Shown here in pieces: positions 12,244 through 22,946 of a stretch of DNA of 64,000 nt. This DNA is from Ashinkailepas kermadecensis (lineage: Eukaryota > Arthropoda > Thecostraca > Neolepadidae). How positions within the stretch are numbered: position 1 is the first letter of the stretch; the number at the start of each line of letters is the position of its first letter. The position numbers and the translations under genes are program-made. The stretch lies in NCBI GenBank assembly GCA_034440615.1, contig JAOTOM010005050.1:552001-616000 (forward strand). Direction: 5' to 3'. Under the pieces are notes generated by a model. That model made no database searches and was not told where the DNA came from. It was given only the letters and a program-made list of their open reading frames with translations.

Positions 12244-12755
12244 CTGAGAAGCATACGACTTTAATTAAGCATTCGATGTGGTAGCCTTTCACTCAGCACA
12301 TAGCGACCTTCACCAGGAGGGGTGCCATGCACAACGTCCCGATTACCCTTTGACTTTGAAGTTACGACTCTCGTGCTCAAAACTGCCAGAGCTACTCACG
12401 GGTGGATTAAGCGGCAAACGATAGTCGTCAATGCGAAAATACGGACTTGTGATTTCATTATTCTACTAATCCTAAGTCACCACGATGAAGCAAATGCACT
12501 CCCAGTATAGCCATCATGCCAATGATGGAAGTATCCAGTTCACTGATTAGTATTGTTTAGCAGCGCGTTAAGCTGCTGAGGTCACACCAACTGTAAGGAT
12601 GCCCTGTCACACACGGGGGAATTTTATCGCAAGCTATATCATAGTCTTGAATGGATGCTGGTGGGGCCGAATGTTCTCAAGACTTCCTCTGACCCTATCC
12701 ACGCCAAAATTGTTTCGCTTCCTTATACATGCTGAAACTTCGAGTCACCAGGTAG
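12244..12755. other. No gene recognised
   Basis: A 62-codon frame at 12322-12510 has no motif. The stretch ends at the TTAA (12756-12759) that borders the next element. Confidence 0.45.
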
Positions 12756-12759
12756 TTAA

Positions 12760-13583
12760 CGCTCGTTGAGCCAGGGTTGGGTGGGGCTCTCGAGAGCCCC
12801 ATTCAGGTTTTCCCGTAAAAGCAGCCAATCAGAGTGATTGCAACATATACGCACCAAACACAGAGCGTGTAGTCCTTTCATGAAGACAAACACACACCTG
12901 TCTGGAAATAATAATTAAGGTCAAGGTTAGCAACATTAGGTCATTTTCAATTTACAATTTTCGGACGTTAATCAGATGCAAATATGGTGCTTGAATGGTT
13001 CTGTTGGAAGGACCCGAGACATACATTGATATTTTCCAGGTCAATCTCCAAGGTAAAGGTCATGCCACATTGTCGAGCTATTACCTTTATTGACCTCAGC
13101 ATGGCCGAAAAATGAGAACTAAAGTGTAATATGAGCTCTAGGCTATATTGGCTTGCCAATGGCATTTTCCTTGTGCCTCTACATGCATAGTTCGGAAGCT
13201 GGTTTTCAAGCCCGATTTTGACCTGGTCTGACCTATTCTGTCATGACCATATTTCGCTATGTTCAATACAACTGCATTTATATATCTTCATTCTTTAAAA
13301 ACAATGTCGAAAGAATACAAGTACTGTCTTTTAAAATCATCCTAGGGACTTAATTCCGAGTACTTAAATTGACCTAATACGACCTCTGGTGACCTCACTA
13401 TCAGTCAAAATGCAAATATAAGGTATGCGCCAGGCTTTCCATTACCAGTGCTTTTAAACTGTCTTCTGCATTGCATTCTAGCACACGTAGATAGGAAGTT
13501 AGGGGGGGGGGGCTTTCAAGAGCTCTCCCCACCCCATCAATCCACCCCTTCAAGGTGGAATAAGCCGGCCGACCCGGCGAGGG
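12760..13583 (+). mobile_element. Family G TTAA-flanked non-autonomous element, complete copy (824 bp)
   Basis: TTAA tetranucleotides flank it at 12756-12759 and 13584-13587. The left end starts CGCTCG; the right end, reverse complemented, starts CCCTCG. A perfect 18-bp palindrome GGGGCTCTCGAGAGCCCC lies at 12783-12800 and a G-run/C-run stretch near the other end (13502-13545). The interior holds several AGGTCA/TGACCT half-sites (for example 12918-12923 and 12938-12943) and two ATGCAAAT words. Long stretches match the copy at 16680-16951 plus 22653-22946 ('ggcttgccaatggcatt', 'ttcggaagctggtt', 'tgacctaat.cgacctctgg'). The copy at 31642-32464 is 823 bp. TTAA targets are typical of the piggyBac superfamily; that assignment is inference. 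No transposase is encoded. Confidence 0.7.
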
Positions 13584-13752
13584 TTAACAATAACACCAAA
13601 TGATGCATGTAAACAAAAGACATGAATTAATTGTAAATAATTAGCTCGCGATCCGGAGCGTTCACTTCAATGTTTTTGCTAAAACACCAAATGAGGCACA
13701 TCTAGGATTTAAAATATCAAGTTCATGAGCTGTGCAGGGCCGAGAAAGACGC

Positions 13753-13855
13753 GAACACGTGGCGCCTGGCGCCATGTCCAGGAAGTGAACACGTGGTGCC
13801 TGATGCCATGTCCAGGAAGTGAACACGTGGTGCCTGACGCCCATGTCCAGGAAGC
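13753..13855 (+). repeat. 34-bp tandem repeat, 3 copies
   Basis: Three copies begin with 'gaacacgtgg' at 13753, 13787 and 13821 (34, 34 and 35 bp). Each carries CACGTG, a canonical E-box core bound by bHLH proteins; function is not implied. Confidence 0.9.
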
Positions 13856-13928
13856 TACATTGCATTTTTCATTATTTAATGAAAAAAAAACTATTCCCAT
13901 AGTATCTCAATAATTGCCCCGCATCTAC

Positions 13929-13966
<38 letters not shown>

Positions 13967-14397
13967 CAAGGCACATGACCTGCAGAACACAATATTTCAA
14001 TTGATTTCAAGACGTATGTTCTGGTAAGCTTACAGTTTTGCTATAAACACTTCCTGTATAGTATGGTTTGTGGTTCAAAGATGAGTTTTCCTTACTTTTT
14101 TTTCATCAATTTGACTGTGTTGCGTTTGTAACTATATATATATATATCCATGACTTCCACTGCTCCTTTGCCTTGCAGGAAAAGGAACTTCATGACCGCC
14201 CGTCCTTCAGTTTTACCAAATTCCGTTATAGGAGCTACTATCATGTGCTACACCTGCAAAAAAGACAAATATATATTGCATACCATCATGTTTTTTTTGG
14301 GTATCGTCCCACTAAATAGTGGTCCTACATAACCTGTAAAGGTAATAGCCTCACCCTTTTGCGATACCCTTAAAGCCAGGAACTTTTCAGCACCACT

Positions 14398-14437
<40 letters not shown>

Positions 14438-16395
14438 AATGGCAACAGATACCGAAGTCAATGGCATTTGACAGATGCCACCTGCAATGCGGGGTAAAGG
14501 AGGCAAGCATTGGAAAGGAATGGACAAAAAGCACGAAAAAGAGCTGCATGATGAGTTTATAGCTTCATTTGCCCACCCACAACCAAAACTCAGCAACTGA
14601 ATACTTTCTTTGATCAGCCATAGTATCATTTAGATTTGGAATGGGGTGCACCGATTCTTCCCTTAGCAGCTGAAGGACACGATCATGGCTGATGGCGCAT
14701 GGCTGCCATACTGACGACCAAGGTGAGCTCCGACCAAGGCTCCGTCTGTCACTGAAGTGCTGATTCACATCTTTTGGCCAGACGGCGGGGGACTGCCAGT
14801 GTCGGACCACACCGGAAGACGCCTGTGGTCAAATCTTCCGGGCTGGTACAGAGGCCGTGGAGGCTGGGCGTGCTCGCGATAGGATCGAAAGCATGGAGGC
14901 GGCGTCCGAGTGGTGTCAAGAGTTTCACAGCGTTTATGTTATGTGATGGGCAAGTGAAACGAAAAACTTTAATTGGAGGATGCAAATAGACGTATGCATG
15001 TGCAATGAATGGCATGAACAAAACACATTTGTTGTCCAATCATTTCCGAAAAGTTCCGCTGACTTTCCAGAGCATTCGTGTTTGTATCGACAAGCACGCA
15101 AAACCAGGAGAGCTTGCATCTTGTGGTGCCCACGACCGCATCGAACGTTATTGATATCTGAAAGTTGGTGGTAACCCGGGATGGCTCAGTGTTATTGTCC
15201 AGTATGGCGATGGTCCAATTATGTCCCTATCTTTCGAGTAAATAGCGGGCTTGTGTAAAAAGCGTTCAAAACACAAGACCAAGGTAAGCTTCGGTATTGC
15301 AATGCCCAAGCCCGCATCTAGTTTTCATTGTATCCAAACGACATTGGCATTGTGGGAGAGAACCAAATAGCTGCACCATTACAGGACTGGATGCTTTTTC
15401 TATTGTGGCATTAACTTCCGGAAAACTAATGGGTTTGTGTTGACAAGTACGACAATACCAAGATACGCTTCCATTTTGTACTGCCTAAACTCGGATCGAA
15501 TTTTGATTGCTTTGCGATGTTTGCAGCACTGTTGAATAGTCAAGCAGCTGCACTATTATCCAACCGGACGCTCTTGTTCAAGCTGCCATAGTTTAACACA
15601 CTGACACAGGCAAGCATTGCATCAAAAGACCGTCGCAAACACTCCCGTAGCAGTAGTTACAAGAACTGCCACTGGTGGCGCTAGTTGTCCCGCTGCGCTG
15701 GCCGGCGTCGACCCGCATCGGAGGAGAGTAGGGCTGGGAAATGCTTATCGAAATTGAACTTGTGAAAATGGATTAAATTAAACTCGATTAAACTCGATTT
15801 AATGCATGTGTGCATTTTATTTTGTTTCAGATGGTTTTGAAACTCACCATAAATTATGCCACATGTAACAAGCATGCTGACCACGTTCTCAGTTTGTATT
15901 CAACAGCAACAATTATAGAAGATGTATGTAATAAGCATTCTGGTTTTCAATATGTATCCAAGGTCAATGACATAAGGTCAAGTGAAGTACCATGTATAAT
16001 CCTACACAGTGCCATGTTATGCAGAATATCGGTATTCCTATCGGCAGAATATCGATAAGTCATATCTGAATTTGGATTTCATCACTGCCCAAGTCGTGCT
16101 ACATAACATTGGATGGCCAAACAATGACATGAGATGACTTGACCTTTGTGTGATTGGACATTAATAGACTTTATTTTCCATTTCATGAAGTTGCTTCCCA
16201 AACAGTGGATACTTAGGCGAAGGCTGAAGTGATCGTTGCATATATACATTATCCCAGCGTAACCGAAAGTCAGGTCACGAGGTCAGAAGCTGGGCAAATT
16301 AGAAAGGTGGTTCAGTATCAAAACCGTTCTTCTTGCAACATATTTTTAGACTTCAAAAGTGATGTACAGTGTAAATATTCAAGGCTGAACTTACT
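13856..16395. other. No gene; microsatellites
   Basis: Contains (CT)n at 13930-13964 and (TA)n at 14402-14435. Open frames at 14565-14810 (-) and 14774-14989 (+) overlap on opposite strands in a GC-rich patch without a recognisable domain. At 15955-16060 a piece with 'aaggtcaatgacataaggtcaagtg' resembles the half-site part of family G, but no ends were found. Confidence 0.4.
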
Positions 16396-16397
16396 GG

Positions 16398-16540
16398 ACG
16401 TGACCATACGTACGGCGTATGTATAGCGTGACCATTGACATGGTATGACCATGATACGACCATACGTACGTAAGTATGACCAGTATGACCATATACGACA
16501 GTATATGTATGACCATACATACGGCGTGACCTGACCTAGT
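16398..16540 (+). repeat. Imperfect 'gtatgaccata' repeat cluster
   Basis: 'tgaccata' or close variants recur about eight times within 140 bp, interspersed with ACGTAC words. It lies just upstream of (CA)n (16594-16641) and (TA)n (16652-16672) tracts and the truncated left part of a family G copy. Confidence 0.6.
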
Positions 16541-16593
16541 CTTAGGATTTTCTGAGATCGAATAGATGGTCACGTTCTGTGTTGAATGGATCT

Positions 16594-16672
16594 GAAACAC
16601 AAACACACACACAAACACACACACCCACGCACACACACACATAACCCATACGTATATATATATATATATATA
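16594..16672. repeat. (CA)n and (TA)n microsatellites
   Basis: A CA-rich tract with C and A interruptions, followed by a pure TA tract. It replaces the first third of the adjoining family G copy. Confidence 0.93.
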
Positions 16673-16679
16673 TTATTAT

Positions 16680-16951
16680 TTTCCACCTTATTCTTCAAGA
16701 CAAAGATCATGACATTCGGTTGGCCTTTTTGACCTTTGAAGACCTCAGCATGGCCGGAAATGTAGAAACAAGCTGTGATTTGAAATGTAGTCTATGTTGG
16801 CTTGCCAATGGCATTTGCTCTGTGTCTCTAACATGTATATTTCGGAAGCTGGTTCCCAAGCCTGATTTTGATCCGTCCTGAGCTACACTATCTTGACCCT
16901 TCTTTACAATGGTCAACATATGTGCATTCACCCATGTTTTTTCTGGAAGAA
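16680..16951 (+). mobile_element. Family G element, left fragment (interrupted by a LINE)
   Basis: Aligns by eye with 13018-13300 of the complete copy: 'acctcagcatggccg', 'ttggcttgccaatggcattt', 'ttcggaagctggttcccaag'. It stops where the LINE begins and resumes at 22653. The left end, including the TTAA and palindrome, is missing. Confidence 0.75.
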
Positions 16952-17062
16952 GAATACCGAGAGAAAACATTTCATTTTGTTAGGTTAGGCACATCGGCCT
17001 CCTCAGGCCATTTCGTGCCGCGGAAAGATAAAAATAAAAATTATAGTGCTGGAAAAGTCAGT

Positions 17063-17350
17063 TTATAAGTCCTGGAGCAGGTTGGTTTGTTGGAGAAAAT
17101 TGAAAAGTAGTTTGAGGAGAAATGGATGATTATCCCCCAATAGTGTTGGTAGAGAAAACGGAATGTTGTGTACATGGCAATAGTCCGTCAGTATTTTTCG
17201 AGGGCCATGGAACTTCAGACAGTGAAGAAGAATATGTGTAACTGTAAGATAGGTGTTGCATGATGGGCATGAAGGTCTGGGTGAAGCCGTGTAGCTATAT
17301 TTATGTGTAAGAAAAGTATGGCCGATGCATAAACGTGATAATATTTTTTC
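17063..17350 (-). pseudogene. LINE ORF2 C-terminal Cys/His region
   Basis: Continues the RNase H reading in a shifted frame: 'RLCIGHTFLTHKYSY', 'CPSCNTYLTVTHILLHC'. The CPSC...H...C spacing is the zinc-binding-like end seen in many I/R1/Jockey ORF2 proteins. A stop at 17063 is the likely natural end. The 3' UTR then runs about 90 bp to the target-site duplication. Confidence 0.8.
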
Positions 17351-18701
17351 TTCGTGTCGGTTTTTTATATGATCTGGTCCAGATATCGACGACAGGTTTG
17401 ATGTTATGTAATTGTGTATGGTTTGTATTTTGTGTCCAATTTGGTGTCCAAAAATGTCGAATGCTTTGTTGTATTGATGATTTAATACCTTCAAAATGTG
17501 GTGGAATTTCTTTCATGTTTTGGAGGTATAATGATGCTTTTGCTAATGTGTCGGCTTCTTCGTTCCCTGGGATGCCGCAGTGACTGGGCACCCACAGGAA
17601 ACGGATCCCCACGCCCATCAGGTGAAGTGTTCCTAACGTTTCATAAATAGAAATATGGCAATGATATGAAAAAGAAAGTGACGAAAGAGATTGTAAAACA
17701 GATTTGGAGTCCGAACAAATAACGACGCTGCGCATGGGGTGACAGAGAAAACAATTGCGAATGTAACGGAGGGCAATGAGGATAGCATGTAATTCGGCGA
17801 TGAAGATTGATGTTCCGTCTGGTAGTCGATGTTGTTTTTTGTATGTTCCCGAAACTATGGCATTTCCTGTAAAGTTTGCGTCTTTCGAACCGTCAGTAAA
17901 AACAAAAGGAACATGAGAATAACGAGACCGAAATTTGTAAAAGTTTTGTTTCGCATATTCTGGACGAAGCTGTGATTTTGGAGTGGTGGTTAAATAAAAA
18001 ATGTGTCGTTTGGCTATCTGCCACGGTGGTGTAGTTGGTGGAGAAAGAGAAGTAATGCATGGAATAGTGGAATGAAGTTGTTCAGAAAATGTTTTGACTC
18101 GAGAAGCTATAGTGAGACCAGTTCGTTTTTCGGCTGGACCTAAATAACCATGATGTAAATTTGGGAGAATTTGTAATGACGCGTGTGTGGGGTGGTCTGC
18201 GTGAAATTGAATTTTGGAGGCGTACCTAAGTGTTTGCTGCATTCTACGGAGAGCTAGTGAAGGAATTTCCGATTCGGCTTCTAAAGAAATGATGGGTGAA
18301 GTTGTCATTGCACCGAGTGCGATGCGGATAAATTTATTTTGAATGGTGTCTAAAATGTGTAAGGAGGATGTGCTAGCACTGGTATATACTACGGATCCAT
18401 ATTCAATTATGGGTAGAACTAAAGATTTGTAAAGTAGTAGAAGTGTATGACGGTCGGCTCCAAGTGATGAAGAAGTGATGCATCGAAATAAATTCAGTCG
18501 GTGAAAACATTTGTTCTGTATGTGTTTGATGTGTTTATGCATTGAAAGCCTACGGTCAAAAATAATGCCAAGAAATTTAAACGAATTTACAAAAGGTATA
18601 TCATTGCTTCCGAGGTGAAGCGGTGTTTCTGGTATTGGGCGGGAAAAACATTTGCTAAATATCATGGTTGCAGATTTTGTGGCCGAAAAAAATGAAACCA
18701 T
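17301..18701 (-). pseudogene. LINE ORF2, RT thumb and RNase H domain (466-codon open part)
   Basis: A long uninterrupted frame. The N-terminal part is the RT thumb ('FKFLGIIFDRRLSMHKHI'). RNase H starts near residue 275 with 'FVFTDGSK' (first catalytic Asp), then 'AELHAIL' (Glu), 'VICSDSKSVL' (Asp) and 'WVPSHCGIPGNEEADTLAK' (His and last Asp). The full catalytic set is therefore present. The frame ends early at 17301 because of an A-run shift near 17342. Removing the RNA strand of the hybrid is the usual role of this domain in I-group LINEs. Confidence 0.87.
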
Positions 18702-19924
18702 ATTTCAGGGACCATTGATGTATTTTGTCTCGTGCGTTTTGTAAGTGAAATAAACAATGCTCGTAACTTTTTCCGGAACACCAAATTGCGCTGTCATCGG
18801 CAAACAAAGAGTATAATACATTAGTAGGCATGTCGGTGAAAAGATCGTCAATGATGAGGTTGAATAAAACTGGTGAAATGCAGCTTCCCTGTGCCAGTCC
18901 ATTTTGAAGAATATGTGGATCGGAGATGGCTGACCGGCACCTGATGTGGAATGGGCGAGTACCGGATAAAAAAACCTACTAAATAATGAGCTAAGTGTCC
19001 TTTTATACCGATTTGCTGAATTTTGAAATGTAATGCGGGTTTGAAAACCATATCGTAAGCTTTGCTTATGTCTAAAAATACTGCGACTGTGTGTTCATGT
19101 TTTTTTTAGCCTAGGCGGATGTCTGTTTGTAATCTAATTAGGTGATCTATGGTGCTGCGTCCTCGCCGAAAAGCACATTGAAAGGGAGATAGAAGTGAAT
19201 TTGTTTCCAGGTGCCAGGTCAGTCTTTTAATAACTATTCGTTCAACAAGTTTTCCTAAACAACTGGTAAGTGCAATGGGTCGAAAATTACTTGGGTTACT
19301 ATGGTCTTTGCCGGGTGTTGGAATTGGGATGATGATAGCATTTTTTCATGCCTCAGGAAAGATATGATTTGACCATAATGAATTAAATGTGTCTAAGATG
19401 CATTGTTTGGTGTGGTCAGATAGATGTCGAAAGAAGGAATAATGTAATTTGTCAGGCCCTACTGATGTGCTACCGGCGGAGGAAATGGCACTCTCCAGTT
19501 CAGAAAAATGAAAAGAATCATTGTAGTACTCGGTATTGTCGGAATCGAAGAGGTCGAGATTGGTGTGAAAAGTGTGTTGTGCATTTTGTATGAAATTAGG
19601 TCGGTAGTTTTCATCGGAGCTATTATGGGCTACGGTATCAGCTATGGCGTTTACTATGGTTTGTGGGTCTGTAATGGTGAGATTGTGGATTTTGAGGGCC
19701 GGTAGAGATTTAAATGGGGAGCGTCCGGACAAACATCGGATTACTTGCCATATTTTACTTAAAGGTGTTTGAAAAGTGAGCTGCTGTAAATATGCGGACC
19801 ATGAACGGGGTTTAGCATCGCGAATGATGCGGCGGGTTCTCGCACGTTCACGGTTACGGGTGGTTAAACTTTCTTGATCGGGATGTCGTAAATACTTCCT
19901 AAATGTTCTTTTTTCTAACCGCAA
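18690..19924 (-). pseudogene. LINE ORF2, reverse transcriptase domain (broken)
   Basis: The 19924-19346 frame carries 'SSAGSTSVGPDKLHYSFFRH' and ends in a TGA where the family normally has Trp. The same frame continues with 'NFRPIALTSCLGKLVERIVI' and 'FRRGRSTIDHLIRLQTDIRL', followed by a TAA beside an A8 run (about 19107), then 'AVFLDISKAYD' with the first catalytic Asp. A frameshift lies in an A7 run near 18966. The next frame holds 'LAQGSCISPVLFNLII' and 'LFADDSAIW', in which FADD is the catalytic box. Another shift lies in a T-run near 18685. The catalytic residues are all still encoded, so damage is limited to stops and frameshifts. Confidence 0.87.
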
Positions 19925-20850
19925 TTGCTGGTGAAATTTCTAGACACCACCAAGGTACTGGGTTTCGTTTTGTGAAAGGTTTCGTGAGTGGAATTGTGGT
20001 GGATGCTGCTTCGAAAAGTTTGTCTGTAATTGAGTTGATGTTTTCGACGGGGGAAATGTTGGGGTTGTATTGAATATAAGAAAGTTCCTGAAATGTTGTC
20101 CAATCGGCCTTTGAAATTTTCCAGCGTGGGATAAAATTGGGTGTGCTATCAGTAGCAGTTGAAAAAGTTGGTATTAATTTGATGGGGTAATGATCGCTGT
20201 CATGAATGTCTGTGTCTATGGTCCAATCGAAATCGTTCGCCAAATTTGGAGAGCAAATTGTCAAATCTATTGCAGTTTCTGTGTTGTGTCCGAGGTGAAA
20301 AAAAGTTGGCTCTCCAGTGTGAAGTATTACTAAATTGTGTCGGTCTAATATGTGTTGTATAATGCGTCCGCGAGTGTCTGGGTGTGTACATTTTGTATCC
20401 CACGCTGGGCTATGAGCGTTGAAATCGCCAAGTAAGATGAACCGGTTCTTGAAATGTGCTATAAGGTTTTCTAACTCTGTCAAAATATTTGTGTTGTCTG
20501 TGTGTGGTGGAATATAAATAGAACATACGTCTATATTCCACCCATGAAAACGTAATGTACAAGCTACGGCTTGCAAAGATGAATTAAGTGTAATTTGTGT
20601 ATGTGTAAAATCATTGTTGATGTATAGTGCTGTACCGCCACTGCGATGTGGTCCACGGACCTCATCGTGACGGTACAGTGAGTAATTGGAAAGATTGAAG
20701 TTATATGTATCTGTAGGCAAAAACCATGTTTCTTGGAGTGCGATGAGAATAGGTGTGAGAATACTGAAAAAAAACTTTAATTTCGGCCCATTTGGAGATC
20801 AGGCTGCGGCAATTCCATTGTAATAGTGTGGAAATCGGGAAGAAAAGTGT
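19899..20850 (-). pseudogene. LINE ORF2, AP-endonuclease domain (frameshifted)
   Basis: The domain opens with 'LLQWNCRSLISKWAE' near 20825 (catalytic Asn region), then shifts frame in a T8 run (20764-20775). It continues with 'LQETW' (catalytic Glu), 'ILLGDFNAHSPAWD' (Asp/Asn pair) and 'HDSDHYPI' (the terminal SDH motif). All these residues are expected in the exonuclease-endonuclease-phosphatase fold that nicks target DNA for target-primed reverse transcription. The frame changes again at about 19905 in an A-run and passes into the RT region. Apart from the homopolymer shifts the domain looks well preserved. Confidence 0.85.
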
Positions 20851-21248
20851 TAGTGTTTGTCTGCACCTTTCGGTGCATGTCGGAGCCAGGAGTGTAGTTC
20901 TGGCGGACAGGTGTATTGAGTGCGGCCGGCGGTGGTTGACCCACTCGGGCCGTCCGGCCGACCGGTGACCTTGGCAGGATCACGCCGGCCGGCCATTGCC
21001 GCGGGGGACGCCCGCCGGCCGGGAGTTGGTCGGGTCACGTGTTCGCCGGCCGGCGCTTGACGCGCCGGGCTCGATCGGTGGCTCGCTGACGGGGAGCGAT
21101 AATTTGCTCCCGCATCTGAATGACTGCGGGGCCTGTCAGTCCTCGCTGGAGTGGTCCGCTTGTTGGGAGCCGGAGTGGTTTGTGTCTTGGGAGCCGGGGT
21201 GTTTTGTGTCGGTGTGGTCAGTGGTGTGAGTTTTTGTAGTGGAGCTAA

Positions 21249-22268
21249 TCAGGGAATCATGTCAGTTTGAATAGAAGTAGACGTGGTGCTGACGCGAGGG
21301 GTGGAGGGAGCGACGGTGGCCGCCTGGGCGTAAGTTTTGGTCGAGGGGGAGGTGGCCTCTACAGATCTCCGGGCCTGGGGGTAGGACACCCCGGTCGTGG
21401 CCTTGACGGCGCACACTTCCTTCTCTTTGCGCCAAATTGGGCATTGATTGGAAGTGGTGAGGTGATCGGATGTGTTACAGCTGAGGCAGTGGGCAGGCTT
21501 GGAGCAGGTGGAATCAGGATGGGGTGGTTCTCCGCACTTAGGGCATCTGGCAGTTTGACGACACGTCTTACTGCCATGCCCGAAGCGCTGGCAATTAAAA
21601 CAGCTGAGAGGATTTGGAATAAATACGCGGACTTGGAATCGGATGTAACCGGCGAGGAGGGTCTTAGGAAGAGTTGTAGAGTTGAAGGTAAGGACAAGGA
21701 GGCTTGTATCGCGTTTCTGGCCGTCTTTAAATGAGGTAATGCGGTGGACGTGGGTCTGGATATCCGCTTCAGTCATGAAGCGGAGCTCCGGCGCGAAGAC
21801 GGTGCCCTTGGTAGTGTTACGGTTGGAATGTAGAGTGACGGTGACGGATTTTCCACAAAATGTGGTGGTACGAAGGAGGGCTTTGGTCTGGGCTCGGGTT
21901 TGGGTTTTGATGACAAGGGTTCCGTTGGCAGGAGCTTCGATATCCGGATTGGCTAAGGAGCAGATGGAGAGGAGTTGTTTCGTCGGCCAGAAAACGTTAA
22001 TACGGCGGAAGGAAACGGATTCCTCGACAGGCTTGACTACTATGAAAGAGCCAGCACTGTCGAGGTAGGGTTCGATGGGATCCGGTTGGGATGGCGTGGT
22101 CTGGTTATGGCGTGGGTCTGTGGCGTGGAGAGTGATGGTCTGGTCGGATGCGAGGCGAGGTCTTGATATGAGCGGGGGTCGGTGAGGGACAAAGGGCTTC
22201 CATGGCGTCGTCCAAAGGAATTGTCCGGCGCGGGTCATCAACAGTGGTATCGAGAGGTGGAATATCAT
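21249..22268 (-). CDS. LINE ORF1: gag-like nucleic-acid-binding protein with three CCHC knuckles
   Basis: An uninterrupted 339-residue frame. Residues about 75-215 form a folded-looking region, of the kind that is RRM-like in related ORF1 proteins (inference). Three zinc knuckles follow: CX2CX4HX4C at residues 223-236 and 242-255, and CX2CX4HX6C at 261-276. A basic, Ser/Thr/Pro-rich tail continues to the end. In I and Jockey group elements this protein coats the element RNA and carries it to the nucleus. The first ATG was taken as the start; the true start could differ because the 5' part has no other landmark. ORF2 follows about 400 bp downstream, and no overlap was seen. Confidence 0.85.
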   Translation of the reverse strand: MIFHLSIPLLMTRAGQFLWTTPWKPFVPHRPPLISRPRLASDQTITLHATDPRHNQTTPSQPDPIEPYLDSAGSFIVVKPVEESVSFRRINVFWPTKQLLSICSLANPDIEAPANGTLVIKTQTRAQTKALLRTTTFCGKSVTVTLHSNRNTTKGTVFAPELRFMTEADIQTHVHRITSFKDGQKRDTSLLVLTFNSTTLPKTLLAGYIRFQVRVFIPNPLSCFNCQRFGHGSKTCRQTARCPKCGEPPHPDSTCSKPAHCLSCNTSDHLTTSNQCPIWRKEKEVCAVKATTGVSYPQARRSVEATSPSTKTYAQAATVAPSTPRVSTTSTSIQTDMIP

Positions 22269-22652
22269 GTGCAGAGTCCGGGGTCGCGCGATGGTCGTCA
22301 GGTGTAGCGAGTGGTGGAAATTCCGATTCAGAGCCCGTGGCGAGCTGGGGTCCGGATCCTTCTTTCGTTTTTCCCCATCGCGGGGAAAAACCTACCTAAT
22401 GAAATATAAATAAACAAGAACACGCAGAAACACAGGGAACAGAAATACGATGAGAGGAAAAACAAATCCACGCGGGGTGACGGGTGTCACCCCAAGAAAT
22501 GAACGAAAAGAGCGACGGGTGTCGCCCCACGAAAATGAAAAATGTAGAACTGCGGCGACGGGCAGTCAATCTCGCCAAAACTGGCAGGGCGGAGTAAACA
22601 ATTGCTCTGGTGAGGTATGAGCGTATAATACTGAATACTCCGAGAAAACATT

Positions 22653-22946
22653 ATCTGCCTTTTCTTGAAACAATGTCCAAGGAATGAAATCAAGGTCAAT
22701 ATATTAACCTAATATGACCTCTGGTGACCTTATTTTCGGTTAAAGCGCAAATGTCTGATGTGTTTCGGGCTCTCCATGACCAGAGCATTCTAACATTGTT
22801 TTGAAGTTGTGAATTTCATCCTAGCGCACGCAGATCGGAAGCTCGTTGGAGCTCTCAAGAGCTCCAAGAGTTTCAAGAGCTCTCAAGGGCTTTCAAGAGG
22901 CCCCCAAGCCCAGTGGAGGTGGATTTGCTGGCCGGCCCGGCAAAGA
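22653..22946 (+). mobile_element. Family G element, right fragment (interrupted by a LINE)
   Basis: Continues the family G copy broken at 16951: 'acaatgtccaaggaatg', 'cctaatatgacctctggtga', and a run of 'gagctctcaagagc' near the right end (22853-22890), then 'ggccggcccggc'. The terminal TTAA expected at about 22947 reads AATG here, so the end has decayed. Confidence 0.72.

Larger units (their letters stand above)
16973..22632 (-). mobile_element. I-clade-like LINE, near full length (~5.66 kb)
   Basis: On the minus strand, in order: a 5' UTR of about 365 bp, ORF1 with three zinc knuckles, then ORF2 with AP endonuclease, reverse transcriptase, RNase H and a C-terminal Cys/His region, then a short 3' UTR ending 'cctaacctaacaaaatg'. 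RNase H downstream of RT is characteristic of the I group. It interrupts a family G repeat, and the junctions carry 'gaatac...gagaaaacatt' on both sides (16952-16971 and 22633-22652), a decayed ~20-bp target-site duplication. ORF1 is open; ORF2 is broken by about five frameshifts and two stops, described in the entries below. Confidence 0.88.

Noticed and set aside
16979..16991. TTAGG telomere-type repeat at the LINE 3' end
   Set aside because: Only two units ('ttaggttagg'); most likely the LINE's own 3' end and not telomeric DNA.
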